64,000 nt of DNA. Source: Cytophagales bacterium (GTDB taxonomy: Bacteria > Bacteroidota > Bacteroidia > Cytophagales > Cyclobacteriaceae). Positions within the stretch are counted from its first letter, which is position 1. Each line of letters opens with the position of its first letter. Location of the stretch: contig JADBYK010000012.1 in NCBI GenBank assembly GCA_020403045.1, positions 26,436 through 90,435 on the forward strand, written 5' to 3'. Below the pieces are notes generated by a model that had not been told where the DNA came from, did no database searches, and worked only from the letters and a program-made list of their open reading frames with translations. Made by a program: the position numbers and the translations under genes. Positions 39,553 to 48,000 of the stretch are shown one piece after another.

Positions 39553-40629
39553 TTACACCTGTGCTATCGACTTTTCAATCATATCCTTAAAAATAGCCAC
39601 TAAACGCTGTACGCCATCTTCCAAGGGAAGAATAACAGGAATACCTAATTCCTTTTCTTTGGAAGCTGCAAATATTCGCGCATCGGTCTCGCTCATTTTG
39701 TGCGTGTTGATCGTAATAGCCACTGTTGGAGCACCATAAATTTTGATCAAGGCAATTTCGTCTTGCAAGTCAGCGATGTTGGCGGGATAATCCTCCAAGC
39801 CTTTATATTTTTTCCTTGCTGGATTATGTTGTAAAACGACTGCACTGGCATCCGCGGAAACAATCCATTCTGCCCCTGCCGGGCCACTTGGATTGCGCAG
39901 TGACGATTGACCTTCGATAAACATAATATCTGGCTTGGCCTCTTCCCAACACTGTACTACCGCGTGTTCCATCTCACCGGAAATAAAGTCGTTCAACGTG
40001 CTGTCAAATACGAATCCATACTTAGCACCTTGCATCCAGCCCGTTTGTCCGGTATAAACCATTTCAGCACGAAAGCCCGCTTCACGCATCGCTTCTACCA
40101 GGAATCGCGCTGTGGTTCGTTTCCCGAGCGCACAATCGGTACCCAGTACAGCAATTTTCGGACAATGCACTGATTTTATTTTACCCGACCAAAAGTGAAG
40201 GTCTTTGAATTTTTTAGGTTTTCGTACGTCTATGATTTCCAACCCCCTTGACTTTGCAAAATCGGCTAGTTCAGTGATATCTGAAATGTATTCGTGCAAG
40301 CCGTTGACCAATCCATATCCGTGCACCAAGGCATCTTTTAAAATAGCCCGCAGCGAATCTGGAATAACACCGCCCTTGGTGGCCACGCCCACGATTCCAT
40401 ACACTGCCTTTTCTTTACTGTTCTTTGCAAAATCATCAATAGAGGAATAGATAGGAATGTTCCTTTTCTTCCCGTCCAACACCTCTCCTGCGTCTTTGCC
40501 ATGGTGCTTATCGTCAATAACACCAACAATGTTGAATCGCTCTGTGCCTCTGATAAGACCGTGTGCCGTTTTTCCGTTAGAGGAATCTAAATGACCGGCC
40601 GTAATGATGATTGCATTTGACTTTTGCAT
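39553..40629 (-). CDS. DUF1611 P-loop protein (DgcN-like)
   Basis: A 358-residue two-domain protein. The N-terminal Rossmann-like part includes GLIRGTERFNIVGVIDDKHH, and the C-terminal P-loop part has GTDCALGKRTTA (residues 163-174). DUF1611 proteins include DgcN, described as a D-glutamate N-acetyltransferase acting with the enolase-superfamily racemase DgcA to turn D-glutamate into N-acetyl-L-glutamate. The DgcA-like gene downstream supports this, but the assignment is by family and context. The start is ATG at 40629. A toxin-antitoxin locus separates the pair. Confidence 0.8.
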   Translation of the reverse strand: MQKSNAIIITAGHLDSSNGKTAHGLIRGTERFNIVGVIDDKHHGKDAGEVLDGKKRNIPIYSSIDDFAKNSKEKAVYGIVGVATKGGVIPDSLRAILKDALVHGYGLVNGLHEYISDITELADFAKSRGLEIIDVRKPKKFKDLHFWSGKIKSVHCPKIAVLGTDCALGKRTTARFLVEAMREAGFRAEMVYTGQTGWMQGAKYGFVFDSTLNDFISGEMEHAVVQCWEEAKPDIMFIEGQSSLRNPSGPAGAEWIVSADASAVVLQHNPARKKYKGLEDYPANIADLQDEIALIKIYGAPTVAITINTHKMSETDARIFAASKEKELGIPVILPLEDGVQRLVAIFKDMIEKSIAQV

Positions 40630-40634
40630 AACTC

Positions 40635-40671
40635 GATTTGAAAATTTGAAAACTCGTTGATTTGAAAATTT
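40635..40671. repeat. Direct repeat of GATTTGAAAATTT
   Basis: GATTTGAAAATTT occurs at 40635-40647 and again at 40659-40671, each preceded by CTCG or CTCGTT. The repeats fill the 54-base gap between the serine hydrolase stop and the DUF1611 start. They resemble in composition the AAATC/GATTT tracts found at other gene junctions in this window. Confidence 0.5.
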
Positions 40672-40683
40672 AGACGCTTGCGA

Positions 40684-41955
40684 TCAATCTCGTTTCAAAG
40701 TAACAACCGAGGTATCATACTTCAAAATAAAGTCTGTCAAATCGGGCTTACGTTTTTTCTTTCTCTTGCGTTCGTAATCATAAACGGCTCTCCCAAGATG
40801 CTTCATAAATGGAAAACCAATACTTTTGTACTCGTACTTTCCATCGTTATAAACCCCATCCGTATTGGTGTTAATGACAGCCGATAGCATAAACTCTACC
40901 CCGTTTTCAAAATCAACAATGTAGGCATTGTCAATCAGGTAACCGTAGGCGTCACCCACCTTATTAAAAATCCGAATATTTTTTGGGATAGGCGATCTGT
41001 CTTCTCCAAACATGAGAAATTTACAATAAGCATCGTACAGGGCAGTGTCCCGATAGTAGCGTGGTGTCTTGGTTTCACCGGGCAACTGAGACATATACTG
41101 CATCACAAACTTTCTATCCTCGTCTGTCAGATTGAATCTCCTTTTTTGGTCTATCGCTTCTGGAAATAGAATTGCCTTTAGAATTTCCTGCTGCTCTTGC
41201 AACGGATAAAAATTCTTGTAGGTAAAATCAAACGGCCTTCTGATCAAGGAATCTCTACTAATATAGCCCACCCCCTTGTAGACTTTCCTCATCGGCTGAA
41301 TTGAATCTTCATTTATCCCCATTGACTGACGATAGATAACACTATCATTGCGAACAAACCGAATTGCTTCGGTATGTCTGTTTTGATCGGGGGTAAGTGG
41401 CCTTTCTAATCGATGTAAAAATCGGACGTTGTACCCCTTGCGTTTCAATACCTCGTTCGTAGCCTTTTGCCCCAGAAATTCATAGAGCCGGTTAAATGCA
41501 TCATTATCGCTCACCACCATTATTTTTTTTGAATAATGTGCAACAGAGGGAACTTTATCGGCACCGGTAGTGTCCCACTTTACAGTTTGTTGACCTTGAT
41601 ATATGCTATCGTGATACATCGCTGTGTATTTATCCAACCGATAAGCGGATGACCGAAGTTGATTGATCTTTTCTAACGCCAATAAAACCTGCGGCAGTTT
41701 AACGGTGCTCGCGGGGTAAAAATAGTTTGTAGAGTCTACGTGATAGTAAAATGATTTAAAATTTGGCCTGTTTAAGGAGTCTCTGTTGATCTGAGTATAG
41801 ATAATTTGCACCTCCAGGCTATCGTTTGACAATATAGAATCAAATTTTGTTGAGTTTCGTTTCATCAGGTTTTCAAGAAACGATTCGTCTTCTACCAGCG
41901 GGGTAGTACAACGTATCAAAAAAACAATGGTAGCAAAAAGCCACACCTTCTTCAT
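40684..41955 (-). CDS. Class A beta-lactamase-like serine hydrolase lipoprotein
   Basis: A penicillin-binding-protein/beta-lactamase-fold hydrolase. From ATG 41955 the protein starts MKKVWLFATIVFLIRCTTPL, with a lipobox cysteine at residue 16. Catalytic motifs are SxxK in YPASTVKLPQ (Ser83-Lys86), SDN in MVVSDNDAFNRLYEFLG, and KVG near the C-terminus (FNKVGDAYG) in place of KTG. It has about 423 residues, larger than a true class A beta-lactamase, so a role on peptidoglycan or peptides in the envelope is as likely as drug hydrolysis. An in-frame ATG at 41976 is less likely. It heads the cluster running to the amidase. Confidence 0.82.
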   Translation of the reverse strand: MKKVWLFATIVFLIRCTTPLVEDESFLENLMKRNSTKFDSILSNDSLEVQIIYTQINRDSLNRPNFKSFYYHVDSTNYFYPASTVKLPQVLLALEKINQLRSSAYRLDKYTAMYHDSIYQGQQTVKWDTTGADKVPSVAHYSKKIMVVSDNDAFNRLYEFLGQKATNEVLKRKGYNVRFLHRLERPLTPDQNRHTEAIRFVRNDSVIYRQSMGINEDSIQPMRKVYKGVGYISRDSLIRRPFDFTYKNFYPLQEQQEILKAILFPEAIDQKRRFNLTDEDRKFVMQYMSQLPGETKTPRYYRDTALYDAYCKFLMFGEDRSPIPKNIRIFNKVGDAYGYLIDNAYIVDFENGVEFMLSAVINTNTDGVYNDGKYEYKSIGFPFMKHLGRAVYDYERKRKKKRKPDLTDFILKYDTSVVTLKRD

Positions 41956-42018
41956 GAGAAAAAAATATGAATACAAAGGGTCAAATTAGGTTAATTTTAC
42001 AACTCTAAAAATCATTTT

Positions 42019-42438
42019 ATGAAAAAGCTTCTTTTTATGTTGATGGCAATCAATTCGTTCCATCTTCAGTCACAAAGTGTTGTCGGCACTTGGCAGCTCG
42101 TTGAAGAACAAACCTGTCTTCAAGTACAGTTTGAAAAAAGCGAGACCGAAAAAGAACTTGAACAGTCGATGGGCAGCTCCAAAAATGCGATCGCCAAGTT
42201 AATCCGCTTCGACAAAAAGGAGACTGGCGAAGAAGGTATCTTTTCGCAGGGCAACAAGAAAGGCACGGGCATGATTTCTTTTCGCTACAACGTCAAAGGA
42301 AACGAATTGAGATTCCTGGATAAGAAATCGGGAATCATCACCCAACGGTTTATGATTGACGAATTGACCGAATCTACATTAAAGATCCATAATGCCATGA
42401 AAGACTGTGAGGTGAGATTTTTTTCGAGAGTAAAATAG
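42019..42438 (+). CDS. Exported lipocalin-like protein
   Basis: A 139-residue protein with signal peptide MKKLLFMLMAINSFHLQSQS. The mature start VVGTWQLVEEQ has the G-x-W of lipocalin-like folds, followed by short strands (MISFRYNVKGNELRFLD). Function unknown. It is divergent from the serine hydrolase and lies 11 bases before an antitoxin gene on the same strand. Confidence 0.65.
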   Translation: MKKLLFMLMAINSFHLQSQSVVGTWQLVEEQTCLQVQFEKSETEKELEQSMGSSKNAIAKLIRFDKKETGEEGIFSQGNKKGTGMISFRYNVKGNELRFLDKKSGIITQRFMIDELTESTLKIHNAMKDCEVRFFSRVK

Positions 42439-42449
42439 TATATTTGGAT

Positions 42450-42677
42450 ATGGAAACAATTGCACAGCAAAAGCAAGAACTGGTTCGCATGATCGAATCC
42501 GTAAATAATCCAGAAATTCTAGATGCCGTTAAGAATTTATTGTCTGACAGCGAAAGGGATTTAAAGATAAAACAGAAGATGATTTTTGGAGCACTTCGGT
42601 CTGAAGAGGACTTCAAAGCTGGCAGAATCTATACTCGTGAACAGGTTATAGAAAGAACGAACAGGATGAATAAATGA
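42450..42677 (+). CDS. Antitoxin of a type II toxin-antitoxin pair
   Basis: A 75-residue, charged, mostly helical protein from ATG 42450 (METIAQQKQELVRMIESVNN). An in-frame TTG two codons upstream is less likely. It overlaps the toxin start by 4 bases (ATGA). The tail with YTREQVIERTNRM resembles the toxin-binding tail of short antitoxins. The assignment rests mainly on its size and coupling to a RelE/ParE toxin. Confidence 0.75.
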   Translation: METIAQQKQELVRMIESVNNPEILDAVKNLLSDSERDLKIKQKMIFGALRSEEDFKAGRIYTREQVIERTNRMNK

Positions 42678-42979
42678 AATTAGTCTATTCTGAATACGCA
42701 CTAGAGCAACTTCAGAGAATTTTAGAGTTTTTAGTTTACAAGCAAGAAATTCCCATTCAAAAAGCTTTAGAGATACGGGATAAAATTTTAGATAAAGCAG
42801 ATACGATTATTTCCAATGCTTACACGCCTCAAAGGGAAGAGTTTTTAGAACACCTTCAATTATCCCATCGCAGAATCATCTTTAGCAATTACAAGATTGT
42901 TTATACCATCAAACCTGACCATGTCTTGATCACTGATATTTTTGATACACGTCAAGATCCCGATAAGATGAAAGGCTAA
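42674..42979 (+). CDS. RelE/ParE-family toxin
   Basis: A 101-residue toxin: MKLVYSEYALEQLQRILEFL at the start, the central RRIIFSNYKIVYTIKPDHVL, and ITDIFDTRQDPDKM at the end all fit the ParE/RelE fold. In this superfamily RelE members cut mRNA at the ribosome and ParE members inhibit gyrase; which applies is unclear. The frame is intact, unlike the toxin at 39007-39317. It ends 5 bases before rlmN. Confidence 0.85.
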   Translation: MKLVYSEYALEQLQRILEFLVYKQEIPIQKALEIRDKILDKADTIISNAYTPQREEFLEHLQLSHRRIIFSNYKIVYTIKPDHVLITDIFDTRQDPDKMKG

Positions 42980-42984
42980 TTTTT

Positions 42985-44031
42985 ATGACCGACACCGTCA
43001 CTCCACGCGACATCCGCAAACTTAAAATTGAAGAACTGAAAGACTTCTTTGTCTCGCAAGGCGACAAAGCTTTTCGCGCCCAACAGGTCTATGACTGGCT
43101 TTGGATCAAATCAGCCAAGGCGTTTGACCAGATGACGAATATCTCTTTAGAAACCAGAGAGCTATTATCGAAGCACTTTGTCATCAATCACATTAAAGTT
43201 GATAAAATGCAGCGCAGCGAAGACGGTACGATTAAAAATGCAGTCACACTCCATGATGGCCTCATTGTGGAGTCCGTTCTAATTCCCACCGAAAAACGGA
43301 TCACAGCCTGTGTATCATCACAAGTCGGTTGTAGCCTCGCATGTAAATTTTGTGCGACAGCTCGTTTAAAAAGGCAACGGAATTTGAGTGCCGATGAAAT
43401 TTATGATCAGGTAGCCGCCATTAAAGAGCAAGCCGAACTATTTTTCGGGCGACCGTTAACTAACATTGTTTTTATGGGAATGGGTGAGCCCCTTCTCAAC
43501 TACGCGAACGTCACAGAAGCCATTTCGAAAATCACCAACCAAAAAGGGTTGGGCATGGCCACAAAAAGAATAACCGTATCAACTGTGGGCATTGCAAAGA
43601 TGATCATGAAAATGGCTGATGACGGAGTGAAGTTCAATCTGGCCGTGTCATTACATGCTGCCATTGATAAAACCCGTTCTTCGATTATGCCCATTAATGA
43701 TTCCAATTCGTTGACCGAATTGGGCGAATCCCTAAAATACTGGTACCAAAAAACAAAAAGCAAAGTAACATATGAATATGTAGTTTGGAAAGGCATCAAC
43801 GACACAGAAGAGCATGCTCAGGCTTTACTGAAATTCTGTAAGCTGGTACCTTCTAAAGTAAACTTGATTGAGTATAACCCGATTGATGATGGCGAGTTTA
43901 AGCAAGCCTCGGACCAAGTGCTTACGATGTACATGGATTTGCTAGAAAGAAATGGAATAACCTGCCGGGTTCGCAAGAGTCGTGGAAAAGACATTGATGC
44001 CGCCTGTGGACAGTTGGCGAATAAGGGCTAG
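42985..44031 (+). CDS. rlmN: Dual-specificity 23S rRNA A2503/tRNA A37 methyltransferase RlmN
   Basis: A radical SAM enzyme that methylates C2 of adenine. The iron-sulfur motif CSLACKFC (Cys116, Cys120, Cys123) is intact, as are GMGEPLLNYANV and the C-terminal CRVRKSRGKDIDAACGQLA with the catalytic cysteine. The length of 348 residues is normal. It starts 5 bases after the toxin gene and is probably co-transcribed with it. Confidence 0.96.
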   Translation: MTDTVTPRDIRKLKIEELKDFFVSQGDKAFRAQQVYDWLWIKSAKAFDQMTNISLETRELLSKHFVINHIKVDKMQRSEDGTIKNAVTLHDGLIVESVLIPTEKRITACVSSQVGCSLACKFCATARLKRQRNLSADEIYDQVAAIKEQAELFFGRPLTNIVFMGMGEPLLNYANVTEAISKITNQKGLGMATKRITVSTVGIAKMIMKMADDGVKFNLAVSLHAAIDKTRSSIMPINDSNSLTELGESLKYWYQKTKSKVTYEYVVWKGINDTEEHAQALLKFCKLVPSKVNLIEYNPIDDGEFKQASDQVLTMYMDLLERNGITCRVRKSRGKDIDAACGQLANKG

Positions 44032-44091
44032 TCATGAAACCTTTTTGTCTCCGTTCCCATCTTAAAGCTAGTTTTTGCTGATCTGTTTAGA

Positions 44092-44778
44092 ATGTTGCTG
44101 CGTGAATATCTCATTATATCTTTTCTATGCTGTGTTGCAACTGCATCTCTAGGGCAAAAGCTAATAAAAGGGATAGTTGTGGACTCCACCTCATTGACCA
44201 ATTTACCAGGTGTCAACGTTAAAATAAAAAATACCAACCGGGGCACTTCAACCAACTCGAGCGGGATTTTTACACTGATGGTCACAGAAAGTGACACGCT
44301 TGTCTTTTCTTCCGTAGGCTACGCTAAAGTAGTTTTACCCGTTTACCCGGATGATGAAACAATGTTTGTAAGAATGAGAGAGGAAAGCATTTTGCTTAGA
44401 GAGGTTATTATTAAAGACCTGGGTTTTCGAATTAACCAAAAGTATGTGAAGTCGCCCACCCTCACAACCACAAAACCACTCGAAGCCGGGTCGAGTGGTG
44501 GAGTTAATTTTGCCTATTTCACAAGGCTCGAAAAAGAGAAGAGGAAGCTCGTGCGGATTATGGCCGATAATGAAAAAGTAAAAATCTATCTGGATGTGGT
44601 CAATGACCCAGAAGTGAAAGCAGAAATATTGAATCGATTTGCTATCTCCGAAGACCGATTTTATGAGCTATTAGCTATTTTCAACGCAAAGAACAAGGAA
44701 ATCACCTACTCTGCCAACTCTGCTCTCATTTTGAACTCACTGTTCTCCTTCTACGAGAATGCTACAATCAAAAAATAA
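44092..44778 (+). CDS. Exported protein with a carboxypeptidase-regulatory-like domain
   Basis: A 228-residue protein with a signal-like start (REYLIISFLCCVATASLGQ) and one beta-sandwich domain of the CarboxypepD_reg type: LIKGIVVDSTSLTNLPGVNV, KIKNTNRGTSTNSSGIF, VFSSVGYAKVVLPVY. In Bacteroidota this domain begins TonB-dependent receptors, but here it stands with only a helical C-terminal part of about 120 residues. The role is unknown. Confidence 0.75.
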   Translation: MLLREYLIISFLCCVATASLGQKLIKGIVVDSTSLTNLPGVNVKIKNTNRGTSTNSSGIFTLMVTESDTLVFSSVGYAKVVLPVYPDDETMFVRMREESILLREVIIKDLGFRINQKYVKSPTLTTTKPLEAGSSGGVNFAYFTRLEKEKRKLVRIMADNEKVKIYLDVVNDPEVKAEILNRFAISEDRFYELLAIFNAKNKEITYSANSALILNSLFSFYENATIKK

Positions 44779-44844
44779 TTTCATAGCTGGGTTAAACTAC
44801 CCAATCGATTTAATATCCAAGAGCCAAACAAATTTAAAAGACCT

Positions 44845-45690
44845 ATGAAAACTATTTGGAATGCACTAACGTGGAAAAATGCAGCCTTTACTGCCGTGAT
44901 CATGGCTGCCAGTATGGTGAGTTGCAAAGACAGATCAGAAGATTTCTCTGATGAAGAGTCAATTATGGAAAATGCTTCAGTGGGCGACAATGAAGCGGAC
45001 GATGCCTCACAAATATCTTACACGGCCGAGTTTGAAAACAAAGGTGGAAGAACCGAAAAATCCCTTCCCGCCTGTGCAGTAGTTACAAACGACAAGACGG
45101 CCAAGATTCTGACCATCGATTTTGGAGCGGGATGTGTAGGCGCTTATGGCCGAACACGGAGCGGAAAAATATTGATTGCTTATTCGACCACGCTGGGTGA
45201 CAGCTTATCTAATCGAATCATTACGTTTGAGAATTACAAAGTCAACAATAAAAGCGTGGAGGGCACCGTGGAGGTTAGGGATATCTCCATCAATCCGGCA
45301 GGCAATCTACAATCCACTCGCAAGGTGACTAATCTTAAAATCACATTCCCCAACGGCAAGGCAGTGACCATGAATGGATCGCGCACCCGCGAATGGATTG
45401 CTGGCAGAGGCGACAACGACCCAACTAATAACAAATTCAAAATCACCGGAACGCTGACGGGTGTCTCATCTACCGGGCGCACATTTACCCATGAAATAAC
45501 AAGCCCCATTATCGTAGACTTTGCATGTGCTAAACTAGGCAATTTTGCCAGAGTGCAAGGTGTAGTAGAAACCACAAAAGTAGGTGGCTACGGAGATCGC
45601 AAAAGAACTGTTGACTATGGTGATGGAACCTGTGATAAAACCATCACGATCACAACCTTCCGTAGAACGTACACGATTACCGTTGACTAA
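44845..45690 (+). CDS. Hypothetical lipoprotein
   Basis: A 281-residue predicted lipoprotein: the hydrophobic stretch AAFTAVIMAASMVSCKDRSE carries a lipobox. It is followed by an acidic linker and a beta-rich body with many threonines (RKVTNLKITFPNGKAVTMNG, GTLTGVSSTGRTFTHEITSP). I recognise no known domain. A clear terminator follows 25 bases after the stop. Confidence 0.7.
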   Translation: MKTIWNALTWKNAAFTAVIMAASMVSCKDRSEDFSDEESIMENASVGDNEADDASQISYTAEFENKGGRTEKSLPACAVVTNDKTAKILTIDFGAGCVGAYGRTRSGKILIAYSTTLGDSLSNRIITFENYKVNNKSVEGTVEVRDISINPAGNLQSTRKVTNLKITFPNGKAVTMNGSRTREWIAGRGDNDPTNNKFKITGTLTGVSSTGRTFTHEITSPIIVDFACAKLGNFARVQGVVETTKVGGYGDRKRTVDYGDGTCDKTITITTFRRTYTITVD

Positions 45691-45714
45691 TCCAAATCAT
45701 TAAATATCGAAGAG

Positions 45715-45741
45715 AAAACCCCGAGTGAAATTCGGGGTTTT
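45715..45741 (+). terminator. Rho-independent terminator
   Basis: AAAACCCCGA (45715-45724) and TCGGGGTTTT (45732-45741) are perfect arms around a 7-base loop, followed by TCTTTTTTT. It ends the lipoprotein transcript and lies before the VIT1 gene. Confidence 0.92.
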
Positions 45742-45775
45742 TCTTTTTTTGTAACTTTCGGCAAAGTTGAAATAA

Positions 45776-46453
45776 ATGGAAGAACATTTTGAGAGCTCGG
45801 AAAAGGTAAGGGACTTTGTCATTGGCATGAGCGATGGGCTTACGGTACCCTTTGCACTAGCTGCCGGGTTGAGTGGAGCTGTTAATTCTACCGATATTGT
45901 TATCACTGCTGGGCTAGCTGAAATTGCAGCCGGGTCAATCGCTATGGGACTTGGGGGCTATCTCGCAGGGCGCACAGAAATTGAACACTACGAATCGGAG
46001 GAGCGAAGAGAATACGATGAGATTATTAACAAGCACGAAATTGAAATCGCAGAGACCAAAGAAATATTTGCCCAGTACGGGATCAGCGAAGATTTACAGG
46101 AAAAGATAGCCCGGGAAATGGCTAAGAAGCCGAAGCAATGGGTAGATTTTATGATGCGATTTGAACTGGGTTTAGAACGCCCCGACAAGAACCGAGCTCA
46201 CCACAGCGCGTTAGTCATCGCTATCAGTTACATCGTGGGTGGCTTGATTCCACTAAGCGCTTATTTTTTTACAGAGAGCGCGCAAGAGGGATTGATCTAC
46301 TCCAGCATTATTACGTTAATATGCCTTGTTGTATTTGGTCTGGTGAAAAGCAAACTAACGGGGCAACCACTATTGAAAGGTGCGATGCGTGTAACATTGA
46401 TTGGGGCAGCAGCAGCTACGGCAGCTTTTGCCATTGCGAAGGCGATTGCTTAA
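45776..46453 (+). CDS. VIT1/CCC1-family iron/manganese transporter
   Basis: A membrane protein exporting or sequestering Fe2+ or Mn2+. It has 225 residues with five predicted membrane helices. Seen are the first helix VRDFVIGMSDGLTVPFALAA, the loop AAGSIAMGLGGYLAGRTEIE, and a cytoplasmic acidic metal-binding segment (about 70-130) rich in glutamate. The start is ATG at 45776. It is convergent with the rhomboid genes. Confidence 0.9.
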   Translation: MEEHFESSEKVRDFVIGMSDGLTVPFALAAGLSGAVNSTDIVITAGLAEIAAGSIAMGLGGYLAGRTEIEHYESEERREYDEIINKHEIEIAETKEIFAQYGISEDLQEKIAREMAKKPKQWVDFMMRFELGLERPDKNRAHHSALVIAISYIVGGLIPLSAYFFTESAQEGLIYSSIITLICLVVFGLVKSKLTGQPLLKGAMRVTLIGAAAATAAFAIAKAIA

Positions 46454-46463
46454 GCAAAGGATA

Positions 46464-47360
46464 TCATTTTTTACTAGCGTTGAAAAGTTTTTCTTTCTCT
46501 TCCTTAGAAAGACTTTCATAGCCACGGTCGGAAATTTTGTCAAGGATAGTGTCAATTTCTTCCTGTGTGGCTTTGCTCATGGATGAAGAAGGCTTTTTTA
46601 CTTTTGGCTCTTCTTTGCGATAGGTCACTTTCACCTTTGGCCTAGATTCGAACAACGATTTTACCCAATCCACTGTTGAAGTAATCCAGCCTCCCCAATT
46701 CACACCGACCTGCAATTGTTTGACATAAATAAAACCCATCAGGGCTCCGCCTAAATGTGCGATGTTGCCGCCTGCATTTGATCCAATAGTGCCAAGGAAT
46801 GAAAGAAACACAATCACCGCAGCGATGTACTTAATACGAACCGCACCAAAAAACAGCAGAAAGAATGTGTAATCCGGGAGTAGCGTAGCAGCACCTACCA
46901 CAATGGCATTGATACTGGCCGAAGCACCTACCATTACAATCGACCGCTCTACCGACTGAGTAAAAAAATAAGGCACGAGATTATAAGACAACAAATAGAA
47001 AAAAGCCCCACCTATCGCTCCTAACGCATAGAGTGCTATGAGTTTGTCGCCACCGAGGTACTCTACAAACAACTTCCCAAACCAATACAGCGTAAGCATA
47101 TTGAAAAGGATGTGTAAAATGCCTGTTAAGTCATGAGCAAATGAATAGGTAAGCAACGTCCAAGGACGGCTTATGAATTCTGTAAATCGAGCCGGAATTT
47201 GAAATTGCGTGTGTATCGCTTCGAAGAATGAGGGAAAGCCGCCTATTTCTGAAATCACTCGGGTAACTCCAAGTACAATGAACACCACCACGTTGATGAT
47301 GATCAACTGCGCATGAGCGTTATTGGGTCTTTGAAAAGCGTTCTTAAATTCTTCTAACAC
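46464..47360 (-). CDS. Rhomboid-family intramembrane serine protease
   Basis: Cleaves transmembrane proteins within the bilayer. Seen are six membrane segments, the serine motif GASASI, and the histidine region NIAHLGGALMGF; the GxS nucleophile and the histidine are both kept. A cytoplasmic C-terminal tail of about 80 charged residues ends with a helix SLSKEEKEKLFNASKK. I prefer the GTG start at 47360, whose product begins LEEFKNAFQRPNNAHAQLI after the initiator; an in-frame TTG at 47396 would add 12 residues. It is the second of two adjacent rhomboid genes. Confidence 0.88.
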   Translation of the reverse strand: MLEEFKNAFQRPNNAHAQLIIINVVVFIVLGVTRVISEIGGFPSFFEAIHTQFQIPARFTEFISRPWTLLTYSFAHDLTGILHILFNMLTLYWFGKLFVEYLGGDKLIALYALGAIGGAFFYLLSYNLVPYFFTQSVERSIVMVGASASINAIVVGAATLLPDYTFFLLFFGAVRIKYIAAVIVFLSFLGTIGSNAGGNIAHLGGALMGFIYVKQLQVGVNWGGWITSTVDWVKSLFESRPKVKVTYRKEEPKVKKPSSSMSKATQEEIDTILDKISDRGYESLSKEEKEKLFNASKK

Positions 47361-47413
47361 AACAAAAGAAATTGATATATAACAAAATTTTGTCAAACAA
47401 AGTTACAGCGTTT

Positions 47414-47992
47414 TTACTTACCCCGTGTACGCCAGTAGCTAATCAACAAAAAAGCAATAAAGGCACCACCAAAATGGGCCAAATGCGCGACAGTGCCCGA
47501 GCGATCCAGTGCATAGGTGATAAATCCCATCAAAAAGACCATATATTTTGCCTTGATAGGGATAGGGGGAAACAATAACATTAACTCCATATTGGGGAAC
47601 AACATCCCAAAAGCCATCAGTATGCCATAAATAGCGCCTGATGCACCCAGCATATATCCTCCATTGCCTGGAAAAAAATAATTGAATGCTGCGTATATCA
47701 CTCCAGCTCCCATACCTGTCGCTATATAAAAGGTTAAGAACTTCTTGTCTCCCCAGTATCCCTCCAGAATGGGCGCAAACGATGCAAACGCGATCATGTT
47801 AAAAAAAATATGAGTGAAACTACCGTGTGCAAACATGTAGGTGAAAAACTGATAAGGTCTGAAAAGGTCCGAATGAATATCCCACAACGATAGGAATTCA
47901 GTGACATGAAGATTCGCCAGTAAGCTTTGCAGCAGAAAAACGGCCACATTAATAATAATGAGCGTTCGTACGAGAGGCGTGATATTGAACAT
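47414..47992 (-). CDS. Rhomboid-family intramembrane serine protease
   Basis: A compact 192-residue rhomboid with six predicted membrane helices. Seen are the loop motif HGSFTHIFFNMIAFASFAP, the catalytic serine in GASGAIYG, and the catalytic histidine in HLAHFGGAFIAF. It begins MFNITPLVRTLIIINVAVFL. It lies 8 bases after mutL and 53 bases before the longer rhomboid, all on the minus strand. Confidence 0.92.
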   Translation of the reverse strand: MFNITPLVRTLIIINVAVFLLQSLLANLHVTEFLSLWDIHSDLFRPYQFFTYMFAHGSFTHIFFNMIAFASFAPILEGYWGDKKFLTFYIATGMGAGVIYAAFNYFFPGNGGYMLGASGAIYGILMAFGMLFPNMELMLLFPPIPIKAKYMVFLMGFITYALDRSGTVAHLAHFGGAFIAFLLISYWRTRGK

Positions 47993-48000
47993 GATAAGAC

